The notes under the pieces: model-generated
Databases searched by the model: none
The model's input: only the letters and a program-made list of their open reading frames with translations
What the model was told of the DNA's origin: nothing
Position numbers and translations under genes: made by a program
Shown: piece by piece, positions 43,710 to 53,952 of the stretch
Position numbering within the stretch: position 1 is the stretch's first letter
Layout of the letters: each line of letters begins with the position of its first letter
From: Raffaelea ambrosiae
Lineage: Eukaryota; Ascomycota; Sordariomycetes; Ophiostomatales; Ophiostomataceae
Direction of reading: 5' to 3'
NCBI GenBank assembly: GCA_002778195.1
Contig: PCDI01000002.1
Location: 682,001 to 746,000, forward strand
Length of the DNA: 64,000 bases

Positions 43710-46091
43710 GCAGCTTCGATTCGCTCTTTGCGCCTCCCTCGCCGCGAAGCGACGGCATGCGCCGCTCCCTGGACGAGCGCCCGTCGTCGGCGGCCTTGTT
43801 TGGGGACGACGATGACTTTTTTGCCAACCCCAAAGGACCGCTGCATCTCAGCAGCAGCAACAGCAACGGCAACGGCGGCAATGCCCTCAATGACAGCGAT
43901 GCCCTCGCCGACTCTGTCCAGAGCCTGGAGCCGCCCGAGTCCGCGCAGGGGGAGCCACAGGGCCCCGACACCAAGGTCGTCCAGGCGGTCGAGGAGGCCC
44001 TGACCAACATCATGGAGGACGACCGGCCCACCACGGCCGAAGACCTGCGCGCGTCGCTCTTTGGCAGCGACGACGGCCTCGGCGGATCGGGCACGCTGTT
44101 TGCCGACAACGGGTCGACGTCGAGTGCGCGCGGCTCCCTGGATCTGCAGCGCCGGAGCAGCACCCCGTTTCAAGGGGCGCACCCCCCGGGCCAGGGCCAG
44201 GCCCAAAAGACATCCACGCAAGGCCAGCCACCGCCCCCGAATCCATCCCACGCCACGCAGCCGCACTCTTCGCTGCTCTTCCCGGGCAAAGAGTCCTCGG
44301 GGGACAAGCCCAGCCTGGCCTCGCTCGGCCTCGTCAGCGCCTACTCCCGCATTGGCGTGTTTGAAGACGACGACCTCTTTGGCGACGACCAAGCCAAGTA
44401 TCTGTCCGACGGCGAAGAAGACGGCGACGAGGGTGGCGGCAGCGGCGACCCCGTGGCGACAACGGCAGCGGGCCGCCGTCCCCGCGAGGACGACGACGAC
44501 GAAGTGCAGGCGGCGGCGCCCGGCGACCTGGGCCTGGCGGAGGCCATCGCGGCGCTGACGGACGACATTGACCGGCGCGTGGCGCAGGAGGCGGTGGTGG
44601 ACTCGCTGCTGAACAAGGCGGAGCTGACGAACAACACGGCGGAGCTGCGGATCCTGCGCAAGTCCAAGGCCAGCCTGCAGCGCGAGATCCGCCGCAAGGA
44701 GCTGCAGCGGCAGCAGTACGTCATCCAGGAGAGCGACCACAGCCTGTATGGGCGGGCGTCGGTGCGGCTGACGGCCATCCAGGTCGGCCGCGACGAGCGC
44801 CACGGGGGCAAGGAGTACGCCGTGTACACGATCGAGGTGCACCGGAGCGGGCCGACGCCGGCGGACCCGGGCGCGGTCTGGGCGGTGTCGCGGCGCTACA
44901 GCGAGTTCTGGGCCCTGCACCAGCGCCTGCGCGCGCGCTACCCGTCGGCCGTGCGCACGCTGGACTTCCCGCGGCGCCACGTGGTCATGAAGCTGCAGAC
45001 GGATTTCCTGCAGAAGCGCCGCGCCGCCCTCGAGCGCTACCTCCGCGCGCTGCTGCTGCTGCCGGACGTCTGCCGCAGCCGCGACCTGCGCGCGTTCTTG
45101 TCGCAGCGGGTGATCCTGGGTGGCGGCGGTGGCAGCGGCGGCGGCGGCGGCGGCAGTGGTGCGACCGACAGCGCGGACAGCAACAACCATGACGGCGGCG
45201 GCGATCCGGGCAATGTGATTTCGCGGCTGTACGACTCGGTGGCCGACGGCATGGAGGATTTCCTGGGCAGCATCCCGGTGCTGGACCAGCTGTCGGTGGC
45301 GGGCCAGAATCTGATTGCGGCGGCGACGAGCCAGCTGCAGGGCGAGAGCAGCAGTGCCGAGAAGAACAGCCCCTCGGCGGCCACGGCCGGCGAGTCGGCC
45401 GAAGCGGCGGCGGAGCTGGCGGCGTTTGCGGCCTCGGCGGCCGAAGTGGAGGTGGAAGCGGCGGCGCCGTTTGTGAAGCCGATCTGCGACATCTTCCTGG
45501 AAGTGTTTGAGCTCAACCGGGGCAACAACTGGCTGCGGGGGCGGGCTGTGGTGGTGGTGCTGCACCAGCTGCTGGGGGGGACGATTGAGCGGAAGCTGCG
45601 GGAGAACGTGCGGACGCTGGTGCAGGACGAGGCGCTGGTGCGGTACATTGGCCTGGTGCAGGGGGGGTTGTTTGGGCAGGCGGAGGAGGCCAGCCCGGAG
45701 GCGAGCCAGGAGGCGAGCCGGGAGGCGAAGAACCCCCCGACCCCAGAGGCCAAGAGACGCCAACCCCCCCGAACCCAGGCGCAAAAAGCGCGGACACGCA
45801 CCGAGGCGGGCCTGATGCTGGCGACGCTGATCCCCGACATGGCCGGCAGCGTGGTGGGCCGGGTGAATGCGCAGGCGGCGAGCCGGCGCATCTTTGCGAC
45901 GTTCAACAACCAGAGGCTAAAGTGAGTGCAAGACATGACTTTCTGACCCCCCAACCGGGGGTGGCAGGGATGTCCCCTTCTTTTTGTTCTTCGTTTTCTC
46001 AAAACCGTGGACATGCTAACAACACAGTGCCCATTTGGCGTTTACATTTCTTGACGTGATCGTGGACGTGCTGTTTGGCGAGGAGCCATAG
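41144..46091 (+). CDS. MDM1: MDM1-like sorting nexin (PXA-RGS-PX-Nexin_C), ER-tethering protein
   Basis: Two exons (41144-45921 and 46028-46091) give 4842 nt, 1613 aa. The second exon adds NAHLAFTFLDVIVDVLFGEE, a typical Nexin_C end that read-through would miss. Domains in order: two hydrophobic segments (residues ~8-55), PXA (~128-300), RGS (~542-700; LSYFMEYMDRQRLLPLVQFW), PX (~1203-1325; VSRRYSEFWALHQRLR, LDFPRRHVVMKLQTDFL) and Nexin_C (~1442-1613). This order is that of yeast Mdm1 and animal SNX13/14/25, which anchor in the ER and contact the vacuole/lysosome. Linkers carry long homopolymers: poly-Gly (encoded about 42181-42242 and 43672-43704), an Ala/Gln repeat (43270-43326), poly-Asp (42918-42932) and poly-Ser/Asn. 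These make the protein longer than yeast Mdm1 (about 1100 aa). The start ATG opens the membrane segment directly. Confidence 0.93.
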
Positions 46092-47160
46092 AGTGTTTAG
46101 ACGTTTCTCTCTTGTTCTCTTTCTTTGTTTCCTTTTTTCCTTTTTTTTCTTTAACCATGTTCCATTTCATGTTCCAATTCTTTGTCTTTTGCATAGCCAC
46201 GGTGTTGTTTTTGTCCTTTCTTCTCTTGCTTCCTTTCTTCCCTTGTTTTCTCTTGTTTCCCTTCTCTTCATGTCTCATATGTTCTACAACGCACATGCAG
46301 CCTTTCATGCCCTTGTCTATACCAAATCATGTCTCTATACCAAGATTACACCCATATACAGTTTCTAATACAAAGAAGGCTGGCGTCTCTGGAGGACGGC
46401 CGGCCAATATGCCCTTGTTTCCACCCAGAAGACGGCTTGACTCGCCTGCAGTCTAGTCCTGCTTCCTGGATCACGGTTCACCACCCTGTCTCGAGTACGA
46501 CGCCCCGATCCGGAACCCGGGCTTGCCGGCTCGTCTGTGTCTTTCTCGAGCAGGCCTGCTTTTCTGTCTCTGTGGCGTCTACGCTTCGTGTTTCCAATTC
46601 TCGCCGCTGCACACAGGCAAGGAAACCATTCCAATGTCTCTGATCGCACGCAAAAAATGCAAGATATTTTTAGCAGCACACAAGGCAGCCGCAGTTCCTG
46701 GATCGCGGTGGCCGAATGCCACCCTGCCAGGCGATTCCTCCCAGTAAGCGCCCGTCCCCATGCTGTTGGCAGATCGTCTCTACGGATCCTCCCACAACAG
46801 CTCACTTGCAGGGAAACACGGCGGCTAGTTGCTGCACGGCAGAAATGAGCAGCTTCGTCTGGCAAATGAAAAGTCGCAAACAGAAAACAGAAACGTTAAA
46901 CGGTAAAAAGGAAACGACTTTTTCGTGAATCTAGACGCCTAATTTGGGAGTACGACTCTCCAAGTCTGAATCCCTTGTTCCCCCTGTCTGTCCGAGTGCA
47001 CCCTCTCCAGCCCCAAATTCAAAGCCTGGCTTTACTCAGTCTGCGCTTGTGTAAGCCATGTCCTCGAGGCGTGGTATCTCTTGTTTTAGATCGCTGGTGC
47101 TTCCCGGATCTTGGGCGTGTATTCCTTACTACCCAGGCAAACCATTTCTCGACGAGAAAC

Positions 47161-47216
47161 CAATTCCCAATTCCCAATTCCCAATTCCTAATTCCCAATT
47201 CCCATTTCCCATTTCT
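47161..47216. repeat. 7-bp tandem repeat (CAATTCC), 8 units
   Basis: Units CAATTCC x4, TAATTCC, CAATTCC, CATTTCC, CATTTCT run without gaps. The array is about 90 bp upstream of a TATTTAAA element. Confidence 0.95.
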
Positions 47217-47306
47217 CAGTACTGTTTCACCTTTTTCTCCAATTTCCAATGCCTGGTCACCCATTTCCTCTTTCTCTTTCACATTCTCTTTTTGTTACGA
47301 CTTTTC

Positions 47307-47314
47307 TATTTAAA
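47307..47314 (+). promoter_or_regulatory. TATA-like element of the proline-rich gene
   Basis: TATTTAAA, 190 bp before the start codon and followed by a pyrimidine-rich leader. Confidence 0.35.
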
Positions 47315-47503
47315 CTAGAGTCTTTGCATTCCTGTGGACATTCTTAATCCAATCCTCACCTCAGTCGTTCCCTGTCTCCCGAGTTCATCGCCACGCATCT
47401 CAGCAGCCCTTGACAACTTCTTTCTTCTCTTCGTCGCGCCCTCTCCATCGTCGCTTTGCACTGGACTGGCTCAAAGAAAAACACCACACGTCAGACATTC
47501 GCC

Positions 47504-48307
47504 ATGCCTTACTTGAACGACGCTTCTCCTGCCATGATCTCCACACCCCCAAGCAGTGCTACACTGGGAGGCTTCCCACATCCCCAGTCGAGCGAATTTG
47601 GCAATCCGTCCTCCAACGCGGACAGCCACCCCGAGGAGGATCCAGACAGAATGCACGTCGACTACGAGTCTGCCCAGCCAGTCCAGCCTCTTTCGCCGTC
47701 TGTCGCTCCTCGCCGCGACGCCTTCGCAGGAGGAGAGACCAGCGCGTACCGCCCGCCGTTGACTGAGCTCGGCGGCTACGGCTTTCCACTTTCCCACCCA
47801 ATGACGCGGTTTCCTTGGTCTGCACAGCCCGTCCAGCAGCCGCCGGCCCCCATGGCCGCACAAGCATCGGCCCTCCCAGCCCACGCACCAAGAATGCGTC
47901 CACTCTCTCTGGATCTCCCTGCCCCTCCTCCTCGTCCCGAAATGCCCTCTCTGCCGTCGATGCAGCCGACTGCCTACGCCAGGATGGACGAGCACGCTGC
48001 CGCTGTGGCCCCTCCCGAGGGGATGCCACCACCAGCAGCGCTACCGGCCATCCAGCCGGCTGTCCGTGCCAGAATTGCCGTTGTCATCTCTCTGCCCGGT
48101 CCCGAAGGGCTGCGCGAGCACAGAAGCAGACAGCGGTCGCGCCCGGTCGACCCGTTTTCTGCGCATCTGCCGACTGTCCTCCGGCTGCGGTATGCCGAAG
48201 AGCCGTTGCCCTTCCCCGCTGCCCAAACAGATGTCCATCGGCGCCGGCGGCAACAGCAGAGGCGGCGACAGCTGGCCTCCCAGCACGCACAGCGGGTGAA
48301 GATGTAA
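47504..48307 (+). CDS. Proline-rich, low-complexity hypothetical protein
   Basis: Single ORF of 267 aa. The ATG at 47504 (CGCCATGC) is chosen over an in-frame upstream codon. The protein is rich in Pro, Ala and Ser for the first ~200 residues (PSMQPTAYARM, PPPRPEMPSLP) and ends in a very basic tail (RRRRQQQRRRQLASQHAQR). No folded domain, signal peptide or membrane segment is visible. A nuclear or RNA-binding role would fit the basic tail but is speculative. Support comes from uninterrupted reading frame, promoter-like upstream elements and GC-biased third positions in part of the ORF. I do not recognise homologues. Confidence 0.5.
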   Translation: MPYLNDASPAMISTPPSSATLGGFPHPQSSEFGNPSSNADSHPEEDPDRMHVDYESAQPVQPLSPSVAPRRDAFAGGETSAYRPPLTELGGYGFPLSHPMTRFPWSAQPVQQPPAPMAAQASALPAHAPRMRPLSLDLPAPPPRPEMPSLPSMQPTAYARMDEHAAAVAPPEGMPPPAALPAIQPAVRARIAVVISLPGPEGLREHRSRQRSRPVDPFSAHLPTVLRLRYAEEPLPFPAAQTDVHRRRRQQQRRRQLASQHAQRVKM

Positions 48308-48661
48308 TGCGAACGCAGTGTGGGAGGGGAGCACAGACAGGGATATATACCTGGCGGCGCCGGTCCCTGGCTGAGTGTGATTGAGGACCAATGGATGGCA
48401 TGTACGGGGAGGAAGGGCAACGGGCAGGAAGGGCAACTTGGCAATTGAACGACGACCACAAATTGAACCCGTTATGGGAAAACGAGCAGAGCAAGGCAGC
48501 GATTCTATTTTTTTGTACTCTATTTTTTCTGTATTTTGGTCAATGGACTCCATCCAAGACAAGCCAAAAAAGACACGGACCATTCATTCTACAACACGAG
48601 CTGTGCGACACCCCATGAGCACCCCGGAAGACGCAACGTTCTTACCTGGTCGCGAGAGCGT
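48308..48661. other. Convergent intergenic region
   Basis: No gene seen. It separates the 3' ends of the proline-rich gene (plus) and the first kinase-like gene (minus). Confidence 0.45.
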
Positions 48662-49480
48662 TTACTTGCTCACGTTCTCCTTTTCTTTCTGCCAGTCGTC
48701 GACAAACGCCCAGGTCGTCGCGTACGCGCCCTGCCAGCACTTGGCCACGACCCGGCCCAGCACACGCGCGCCCACGGCCGCGAGGTCGGCCTCGGCGTCG
48801 GGAAACCGGTGCCTCTCGAAGCGCTGCCGGATTTCGTCGTCCGCCAGCGCGGCATACGGCGCCCGGCCCGTCAGCAGCTCGTACGCGAGCGACCCAAAGG
48901 CGAACACGTCGACCCGCTCCGTGCCCAGGTCGTTGTGCGGCAGCCGGTACGCCGCCGGGACGTCGCCGGCGCCCCGCAAAAACTCGCCGCGCAGCGTCGA
49001 CTGCGACAGGTCGGCCAGCCGGGCGCGGAAGCGGTCGTCCAGCAGGACGTGGCGGGCGTGCAGGTGGCCGTGGAAGACGTAGCGGCGGTGGAGGCACCGG
49101 ACGGCCTGCACGATCTGCTCCAGCCAGCCGAGCCGGGCCCACAGATGCGGCGCCCCGTGGGCGGCGACGTAGTCGGCCAGGGTGCCCCGGGCGGCGTGGC
49201 TCAGCAGGAGGCCGTGGTCGCCCAGCATGCCGTAGCAGGTGAGCAGGTGCTCGTGGCGGGTGCCGGCGGCGGCGGCAGCGGCGGCTTGGATGCGCGCGTA
49301 CCGGCTCCGCTCCCGGCGCAGATCCTCCTTCGTGGACGCGCGGATGGCCATTTTGGCCACCATGGGCTCCTCGTCGTCCTGGAAGTTGCCAATGAGAAAG
49401 AAGCGGCACGTGGCGCTCGTGTGGATGGGGGTCGCCCCACGGAGACACTCGGGCAGGGGGAGTTCCTCGTCGGAGGACAT
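48662..49480 (-). CDS. Kinase-fold protein, predicted pseudokinase (member 1)
   Basis: One exon, 272 aa from the ATG at 49480. A 37-codon in-frame extension to 49591 would start with a Pro run encoded by a G-homopolymer and is less likely. Kinase-like features: VAKMAIRAS with K43 where the ATP lysine would be, a helix EQIVQAVRCLHRR, the loop VFHGHLHARHVLLDD, ADLSQ in place of DFG, and DVFAFGSLAYELLTGRAPY after the activation segment. The catalytic HRDxxxxN is H137-G-H139-L-H-A-R-H144: the catalytic Asp is His and the Mg-binding Asn is His. It should therefore be unable to catalyse phosphotransfer by the usual mechanism. The C-terminal block FPDAEADLAAVG...KCWQGAYATTWAFV is shared with three neighbours. 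Composition is very GC-rich, unlike those neighbours. Role unknown. Confidence 0.85.
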   Translation of the reverse strand: MSSDEELPLPECLRGATPIHTSATCRFFLIGNFQDDEEPMVAKMAIRASTKEDLRRERSRYARIQAAAAAAAGTRHEHLLTCYGMLGDHGLLLSHAARGTLADYVAAHGAPHLWARLGWLEQIVQAVRCLHRRYVFHGHLHARHVLLDDRFRARLADLSQSTLRGEFLRGAGDVPAAYRLPHNDLGTERVDVFAFGSLAYELLTGRAPYAALADDEIRQRFERHRFPDAEADLAAVGARVLGRVVAKCWQGAYATTWAFVDDWQKEKENVSK

Positions 49481-50103
49481 GTCTGGTCGTTGCAGGTGTC
49501 CAAGAGGGATGTATGGTGGCTGTTTGGGGGGGGGGGGGGGGGACTGTTTTCTATGATCGAATGATCGAAGTGCATTTCGTCCCGATTTCATACCTTTTAA
49601 GAAACAAAGACAAGAGGCGAATGTTCACAGACCACATCTTGTTCATATGAGAACAGTCCGGCCTGCTGTGCATTCACGACCATGCACACCATTCAGGCTC
49701 TTTTAGTATGTACTCAGGGTGGTTCTGTCAACTGAACAGTCACGGTATGTCAAAAGTATTAAGCAGTTGAAGTAGCTCGGGTTGTCCTGCCCAAAATACG
49801 AAACTACAAAGTCACTACTACTTACTGAACAACTTGGTACAGTATCAGAACAAGATGGTTAAGGATGATTGATAAAAGAAACCCGTATTGTATTGGTGTG
49901 TGAACGCCTGTTTCTTCGTACCCACAAGCCACGCATGCAGGGAAACAAGTAAAAAGGAAAGGAAAGAAAAATAAAAAGGAAAAGCAAAAGGCAAGGAAAG
50001 GGAAGGGAAAGGAAAGAGAAAGGAAAGAGAAGAAAAAGAGAAAGAAGGGGACTCCCCTTAAGATGGGGTGTAGCGCCCCATCATCACTCATAACCTCCGT
50101 GTG
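49481..50103. other. Intergenic region between kinase-like members 1 and 2
   Basis: No gene seen. A 16-nt G run at ~49527-49542 (promoter side of member 1), AT-rich sequence, then a purine-rich AAAGG-type microsatellite at 49.94-50.05 kb. Confidence 0.5.
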
Positions 50104-51123
50104 TCAACCAGACGGCTCAGACGAGCACAACTCGTCGACTCGAGGAACGACACCCATTTCCATCACGTCCCTCATCTTGGCTGCCAAATCAGATACAAGG
50201 TCGCTTGTGTCATTGTATTCGAGATCCCAGCATTTTCTGATCTCTCTGGAGAGACCGAGACACTCCTTAGACTCAAGGCTGGGGAAAGTTCCTTCAAAGT
50301 ACGCCGCCTCAACCGCCTCATCAGAGAGCTCTTCATACGGTCGATGTCCAGACATAATTTCATACATGACTGAGCCAAAAGCAAATGCATCCGCCTGCTC
50401 GGTTCCTAGACCACAGCGGGGGGGCTGATTTCGTACTTGGACAAGCGGGGTACCTTTGTTTTGCTCTCGTCCTCCGCTCTTCTGGGATGGCGAGAATCCA
50501 GACACGATGGGGACGAGCTGTTCCTGGCTGTCTAGCCTGCGCAGATATATGTTGTCCGTTTGTAGATACATGTGGTAGACACGACGATGGTGGATGAACT
50601 CCAACGTCATCGCGATCAGGAGGATCCAATATTTCTTGTCTTGTTCACTGGGATTCTCTCGGAGAATGTCGCGCAGGTTCTTGCTGGGAAGATCCTCGAG
50701 CGTGAGCTGTTTGCCGTCGTCTTCAGTGACGCGACCGATACACGGATGCTTGTAGTCCTTGAAGCGGCGGAAAATTTGCTGCTCTGTTCCAGAGTCCTGC
50801 CTGTTGACCAGGGTCGCAATCTTGGGCGTCTTCCGTGGTGGAGCAGGATCCGGGCTGGTGGTACGACGACGCTTGAGTGTAGAGAATGGCGTTTTTGATA
50901 GAGTCTGGATGATCGCAGAAGGGGTGGCTGTGTCCGTTTTGGACCATTGTTGAAACGACACAACCTCCTCTTTCGTGTGTAACGGTATCTTGGGCCATAT
51001 TATAGGTCCGGAAGTCTTAGCCTGACCGTCGCCATTGCCGGTATGGTACGTCGAGTACATGATGCTGTTGGTAGAGAAATAGTGTTGGAGGTAGTTGTAA
51101 CGTGAGCTGAAAAAGGTTGACAT
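50104..51123 (-). CDS. Kinase-fold protein, predicted pseudokinase (member 2)
   Basis: One exon, 339 aa, ATG start. A ~110-residue N-terminal part is probably disordered and carries basic patches (LKRRRTTS, PPRKTPK). The kinase-like region starts at EQQIFRRFKDYKHPCIGRV; no glycine loop or VAIK lysine is visible, so the N-lobe looks short. The catalytic loop reads H184-M-Y186-L-Q-T-D-N191: the catalytic Asp is Tyr and the Lys is Gln, while the Asn is kept. DFG is replaced by SGF (208-210). The helix-F region is TEQADAFAFGSVMYEIMSGH, and the shared C-terminal block FPSLESKECLGLSREIRKCW follows. Codon third positions are near 50% GC, much lower than in flanking housekeeping genes. No membrane segment. 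Partner or substrate unknown. Confidence 0.85.
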   Translation of the reverse strand: MSTFFSSRYNYLQHYFSTNSIMYSTYHTGNGDGQAKTSGPIIWPKIPLHTKEEVVSFQQWSKTDTATPSAIIQTLSKTPFSTLKRRRTTSPDPAPPRKTPKIATLVNRQDSGTEQQIFRRFKDYKHPCIGRVTEDDGKQLTLEDLPSKNLRDILRENPSEQDKKYWILLIAMTLEFIHHRRVYHMYLQTDNIYLRRLDSQEQLVPIVSGFSPSQKSGGREQNKGTPLVQVRNQPPRCGLGTEQADAFAFGSVMYEIMSGHRPYEELSDEAVEAAYFEGTFPSLESKECLGLSREIRKCWDLEYNDTSDLVSDLAAKMRDVMEMGVVPRVDELCSSEPSG

Positions 51124-52165
51124 GGAAGATGGTGTTCTCTTGTATCAACATCAATGGGCATCCTGCAGTGAATGCTTTCAATACCCATGGAGAGCAAATG
51201 AGTGTAGTAAGTACTAGCCCACAGACTATGGCCAACACTTAAAGAGCAAGGCAAAGTCTTGACGAGACAGATGGTCTTTGTGCAATGGTAGTCTCGAATG
51301 ACAAGTGAATACGAGCTGATTGTCCTCCAGATGCGAGAGAAATAACCACAAACGGACAGAGGGCTTTGAGATACTGCTCCATAAAGGCCTCGGGTGACGT
51401 AGTTGCGTTTCTCAATCCAAAGATTTGTCGCCGAAAATCAATGGCTGTCATCGGGAGCGCTGTGTACAAAGCGCAACAGTATTCGACACACGCCACTCGA
51501 GCCACAAAGAAAAGATCACAAAAAAAAAAAGCAGGCATGGCAATGGTTTTCATGTTTTTTTTGTCTTCCTCGAGGCATTTGTAAGTCGTTTTCTGGCAGA
51601 GACCCTTTCTCCCGCGTGGAAATCATTCGCAGCGGCATGTCACCCAGGACGGAAGAAAGACCAAAGAGACCAAAGGCCATTGGAGACACAACAAAGGATA
51701 TCGTTCAACAATGTCGGAAGAATTTGGTGCTCTTTCAAAAAAGTTGCTCAGCTTCTTCCACAAACGTCGTCATCAATAGCATTCGATATAAAGTCAAAGC
51801 AAAGCAGGGAATATGGAAGACAAGAATAAATTTAGTCAAAGCAAAGCAGGGAATATGGAAGACAAGAATAACACGGTCATACCGGGAAACATAAAAAACA
51901 TTTGTTTTCTGAACGAGCGAGAAGTTGTGATCGGTTCTACTTGGGCACCACCCGCATGTCCTGGTTTTTGGGCACGCATACAAAAATCACACATCCTCGT
52001 TTCCTGGGATTTCGCAAAGAGACATAAAGAGTAGCTTGGGGGTTTCTTAAAGAAATGGTTAAACGAATGAAATGTGAAGCGACAATCGAAGCAACTGCAG
52101 ACAGACCGCAAACCAAGACCGACAGTGACAAGTGAGAGAAGATGAACACCGACCTTCCCATCCAA
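51124..52165. other. Intergenic region between kinase-like members 2 and 3
   Basis: No supported gene. Contains the 42-bp-period duplication listed next. ORFs are short and AT-rich. Confidence 0.5.
51792..51871. repeat. Direct tandem duplication, 42-bp period, 2 copies
   Basis: A 38-bp block starting AGTCAAAGCAAAGCAGGGAA is present identically at 51792-51829 and 51834-51871. The perfect match suggests a recent slippage or duplication event. Confidence 0.95.
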
Positions 52166-53065
52166 TCAGAAAACAAAACCAAGGTAATAGACAGCTCTCT
52201 TTCTCAACTGGAGCCGATAGCCTTCCACGGCCGGGTATTCAGATTTAGAAATGTAGTTTTTTATCCCTGGCCGTGCCTCGTCCAGAGCGTTGACAAGGGC
52301 CTCGGCGTCCTTGTACCTCTCGGACCAGCATCCCTCGATTATTTTACCAAGACCCCCCAGCTGTGTAACGTCTGGAAACATGCAGTCGGAGTATAGATTC
52401 TCAGTTGTATCGTCATCCACCTCTGGATATGGTACGTCTCTGACGAGAATCTCGTACATGACTGAGCCAAAGGCGAATATGTCAACCAGCATGGAGTTAT
52501 CCTTGGCGCCAGGGGGCTTGTTCCGAACGTCGACAAGTTGGCTGATTTTGATATTGCTGCTACTGATTCCCTGTAGGGATGCCAAGGAGAACTCAGCCAG
52601 CTTGGGGCTGAGCCGTTTGTCTAGGAGGATGTTGACAGTATCGATATGCCCATGAATGATGCCACGGCCATGAATGTGTTCCAGTGCCATTGCAATTCCC
52701 ACGATCCAGTAGTCGTTTTGAACAGGGTCATAAACTGCGTATTTCATGTAGTCATGGAGATTGCCCATTTCCGCTTGGTCCAAATACATGCGAGTATCCC
52801 CTATGATCTCTTCACCTGTGCTTGAGCGAGGTCGAATGATGCAAGGGTGGTTGTATTTCCCGAGAAGATCCGAGATGTTTTTCTCCGCCTCGAGATCAGT
52901 TTCATCTTGAGATTCATCGTCCCTGTCTGGGCTTGGCGTCTTTTTCGTCGGAAGAAGGTTTCTCTTGGCATTCGCTTTCTTCTCTAGCCGTTTATCGGGA
53001 CCAGCCGAATTGCATTTTCCTGTGGCATGGCTGCCATGTCTGCGGCGTTTGTGTGCGAATCCCAT
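52166..53065 (-). CDS. Kinase-fold protein, predicted pseudokinase (member 3)
   Basis: One exon, 299 aa, ATG start. The first ~55 residues are basic (KRRRH, KRLEKKANAKR) and could hold a nuclear localisation signal. The kinase-like part starts at ISDLLGKYNHPCI, which parallels member 2 (YKHPCI). The catalytic loop is H138-G-H140-I-D-T-V-N145: the catalytic Asp is His and the Lys is Asp, while the Asn is kept. DFG is replaced by AEF (157-159). VDIFAFGSVMYEILVRDVPY and FPDVTQLGGLGKIIEGCW follow, matching the other members. The final ~30 residues (EGYRLQLRKRAVYYLGFVF) are unlike the others. Third-position GC is moderate, about as in member 2. The nearest relatives by eye are members 2 and 4. Confidence 0.85.
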   Translation of the reverse strand: MGFAHKRRRHGSHATGKCNSAGPDKRLEKKANAKRNLLPTKKTPSPDRDDESQDETDLEAEKNISDLLGKYNHPCIIRPRSSTGEEIIGDTRMYLDQAEMGNLHDYMKYAVYDPVQNDYWIVGIAMALEHIHGRGIIHGHIDTVNILLDKRLSPKLAEFSLASLQGISSSNIKISQLVDVRNKPPGAKDNSMLVDIFAFGSVMYEILVRDVPYPEVDDDTTENLYSDCMFPDVTQLGGLGKIIEGCWSERYKDAEALVNALDEARPGIKNYISKSEYPAVEGYRLQLRKRAVYYLGFVF

Positions 53066-53952
53066 ATGGTTGATAAGTGACGGAGAGCAACTGAAACTTG
53101 GCGAGGGTGACTAGATTGGATGCCTCTGAGCATGGCCGTCATTGTGGATTTCTGTTGGATATTTAAATGCGCCGGAAGAAGAGGACGAAATTTCCGTGTG
53201 CTGCGCCTTTGTCCCGACGCATGTGAAAGGTCGCTGGCGAACAAGGAGTCTGTACATGGAATCGGAAGTCAAGAAAGTAGACGACAAAGGAAAAGGAGTC
53301 AGAGTGCCTTTGCAGACAATGATACTATTGCAGGCCTATGTATCTTTATCCGTTTGTTCCTTTGACGTTCATCACGGACACTGACGACAATGTGTATCGG
53401 GGTCAGTAGTGACCTGTGTATACGTTTTGTTCATACAAACAAACAAGAAGAAAACATAGGAGAGAAGTAGAAAAGGAGAAAGAAAGAGAACAAAAGAGGA
53501 GAAGAGAAGAGAGAAGAAGAGAAGAGAGAAGAAGAGAAGAGAGAAGAAGAGAAGAGAGAAGAAGAGAAGAAGAGAAGAGAGAAGAAGAGAAGCCATTGTC
53601 AGAGTATGCATTGCTGTTTTCATCTCCAGTATTCATTTTTGTCCCTTGTCTTCGCAATTCGGCAAAGAGTCCGACAAAGGCTCCTTGCACGACCACTCTT
53701 CAGTGGCCAATCCATTGCCGCCTGCGCGCAGAACAGGAGAGTGTTGGTGGTGGCGACGCCACGTAGTCGCGCCATCTTGTTGCCCGGAGTCGCACTTGTG
53801 TCCCGTAGGCACCAGTGTGTGCGGAAACGGCTGGCCTCGATGGACGCGTCCCTACCGCTGCCCGTGGCCGTGGAGCTCAACGCGGCGGAGGAGCTGGTGC
53901 GTCGGCTGCTTCAGCTGCTTCTGCTGCCGGAGCACGGAGCCAAGACCAACTG
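53066..53952. other. Intergenic region with GA-rich microsatellite
   Basis: Left part is promoter of kinase-like member 3. It also holds the GA-rich repeat listed next. A plus-strand ORF ending at 53956 is considered under rejected items. Confidence 0.5.
53496..53592. repeat. GA-rich compound microsatellite (GAAGAGAAGAGA-type)
   Basis: About 100 bp of alternating GAAGA and GAGA units; a 15-bp higher-order period is visible in the middle. Confidence 0.9.

Larger units (their letters stand above)
46092..47503. other. 1.4-kb intergenic region
   Basis: No supported gene. Pyrimidine-rich after the MDM1-like stop (46.1-46.3 kb), then mixed sequence, then the heptamer repeat and TATTTAAA element of the next gene. 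Minus-strand ORFs here lack motif support. Confidence 0.5.

Noticed and set aside
43559..45784. 741-codon minus-strand ORF inside the MDM1-like gene
   Set aside because: Antisense shadow; it has no domains while the sense frame has four.
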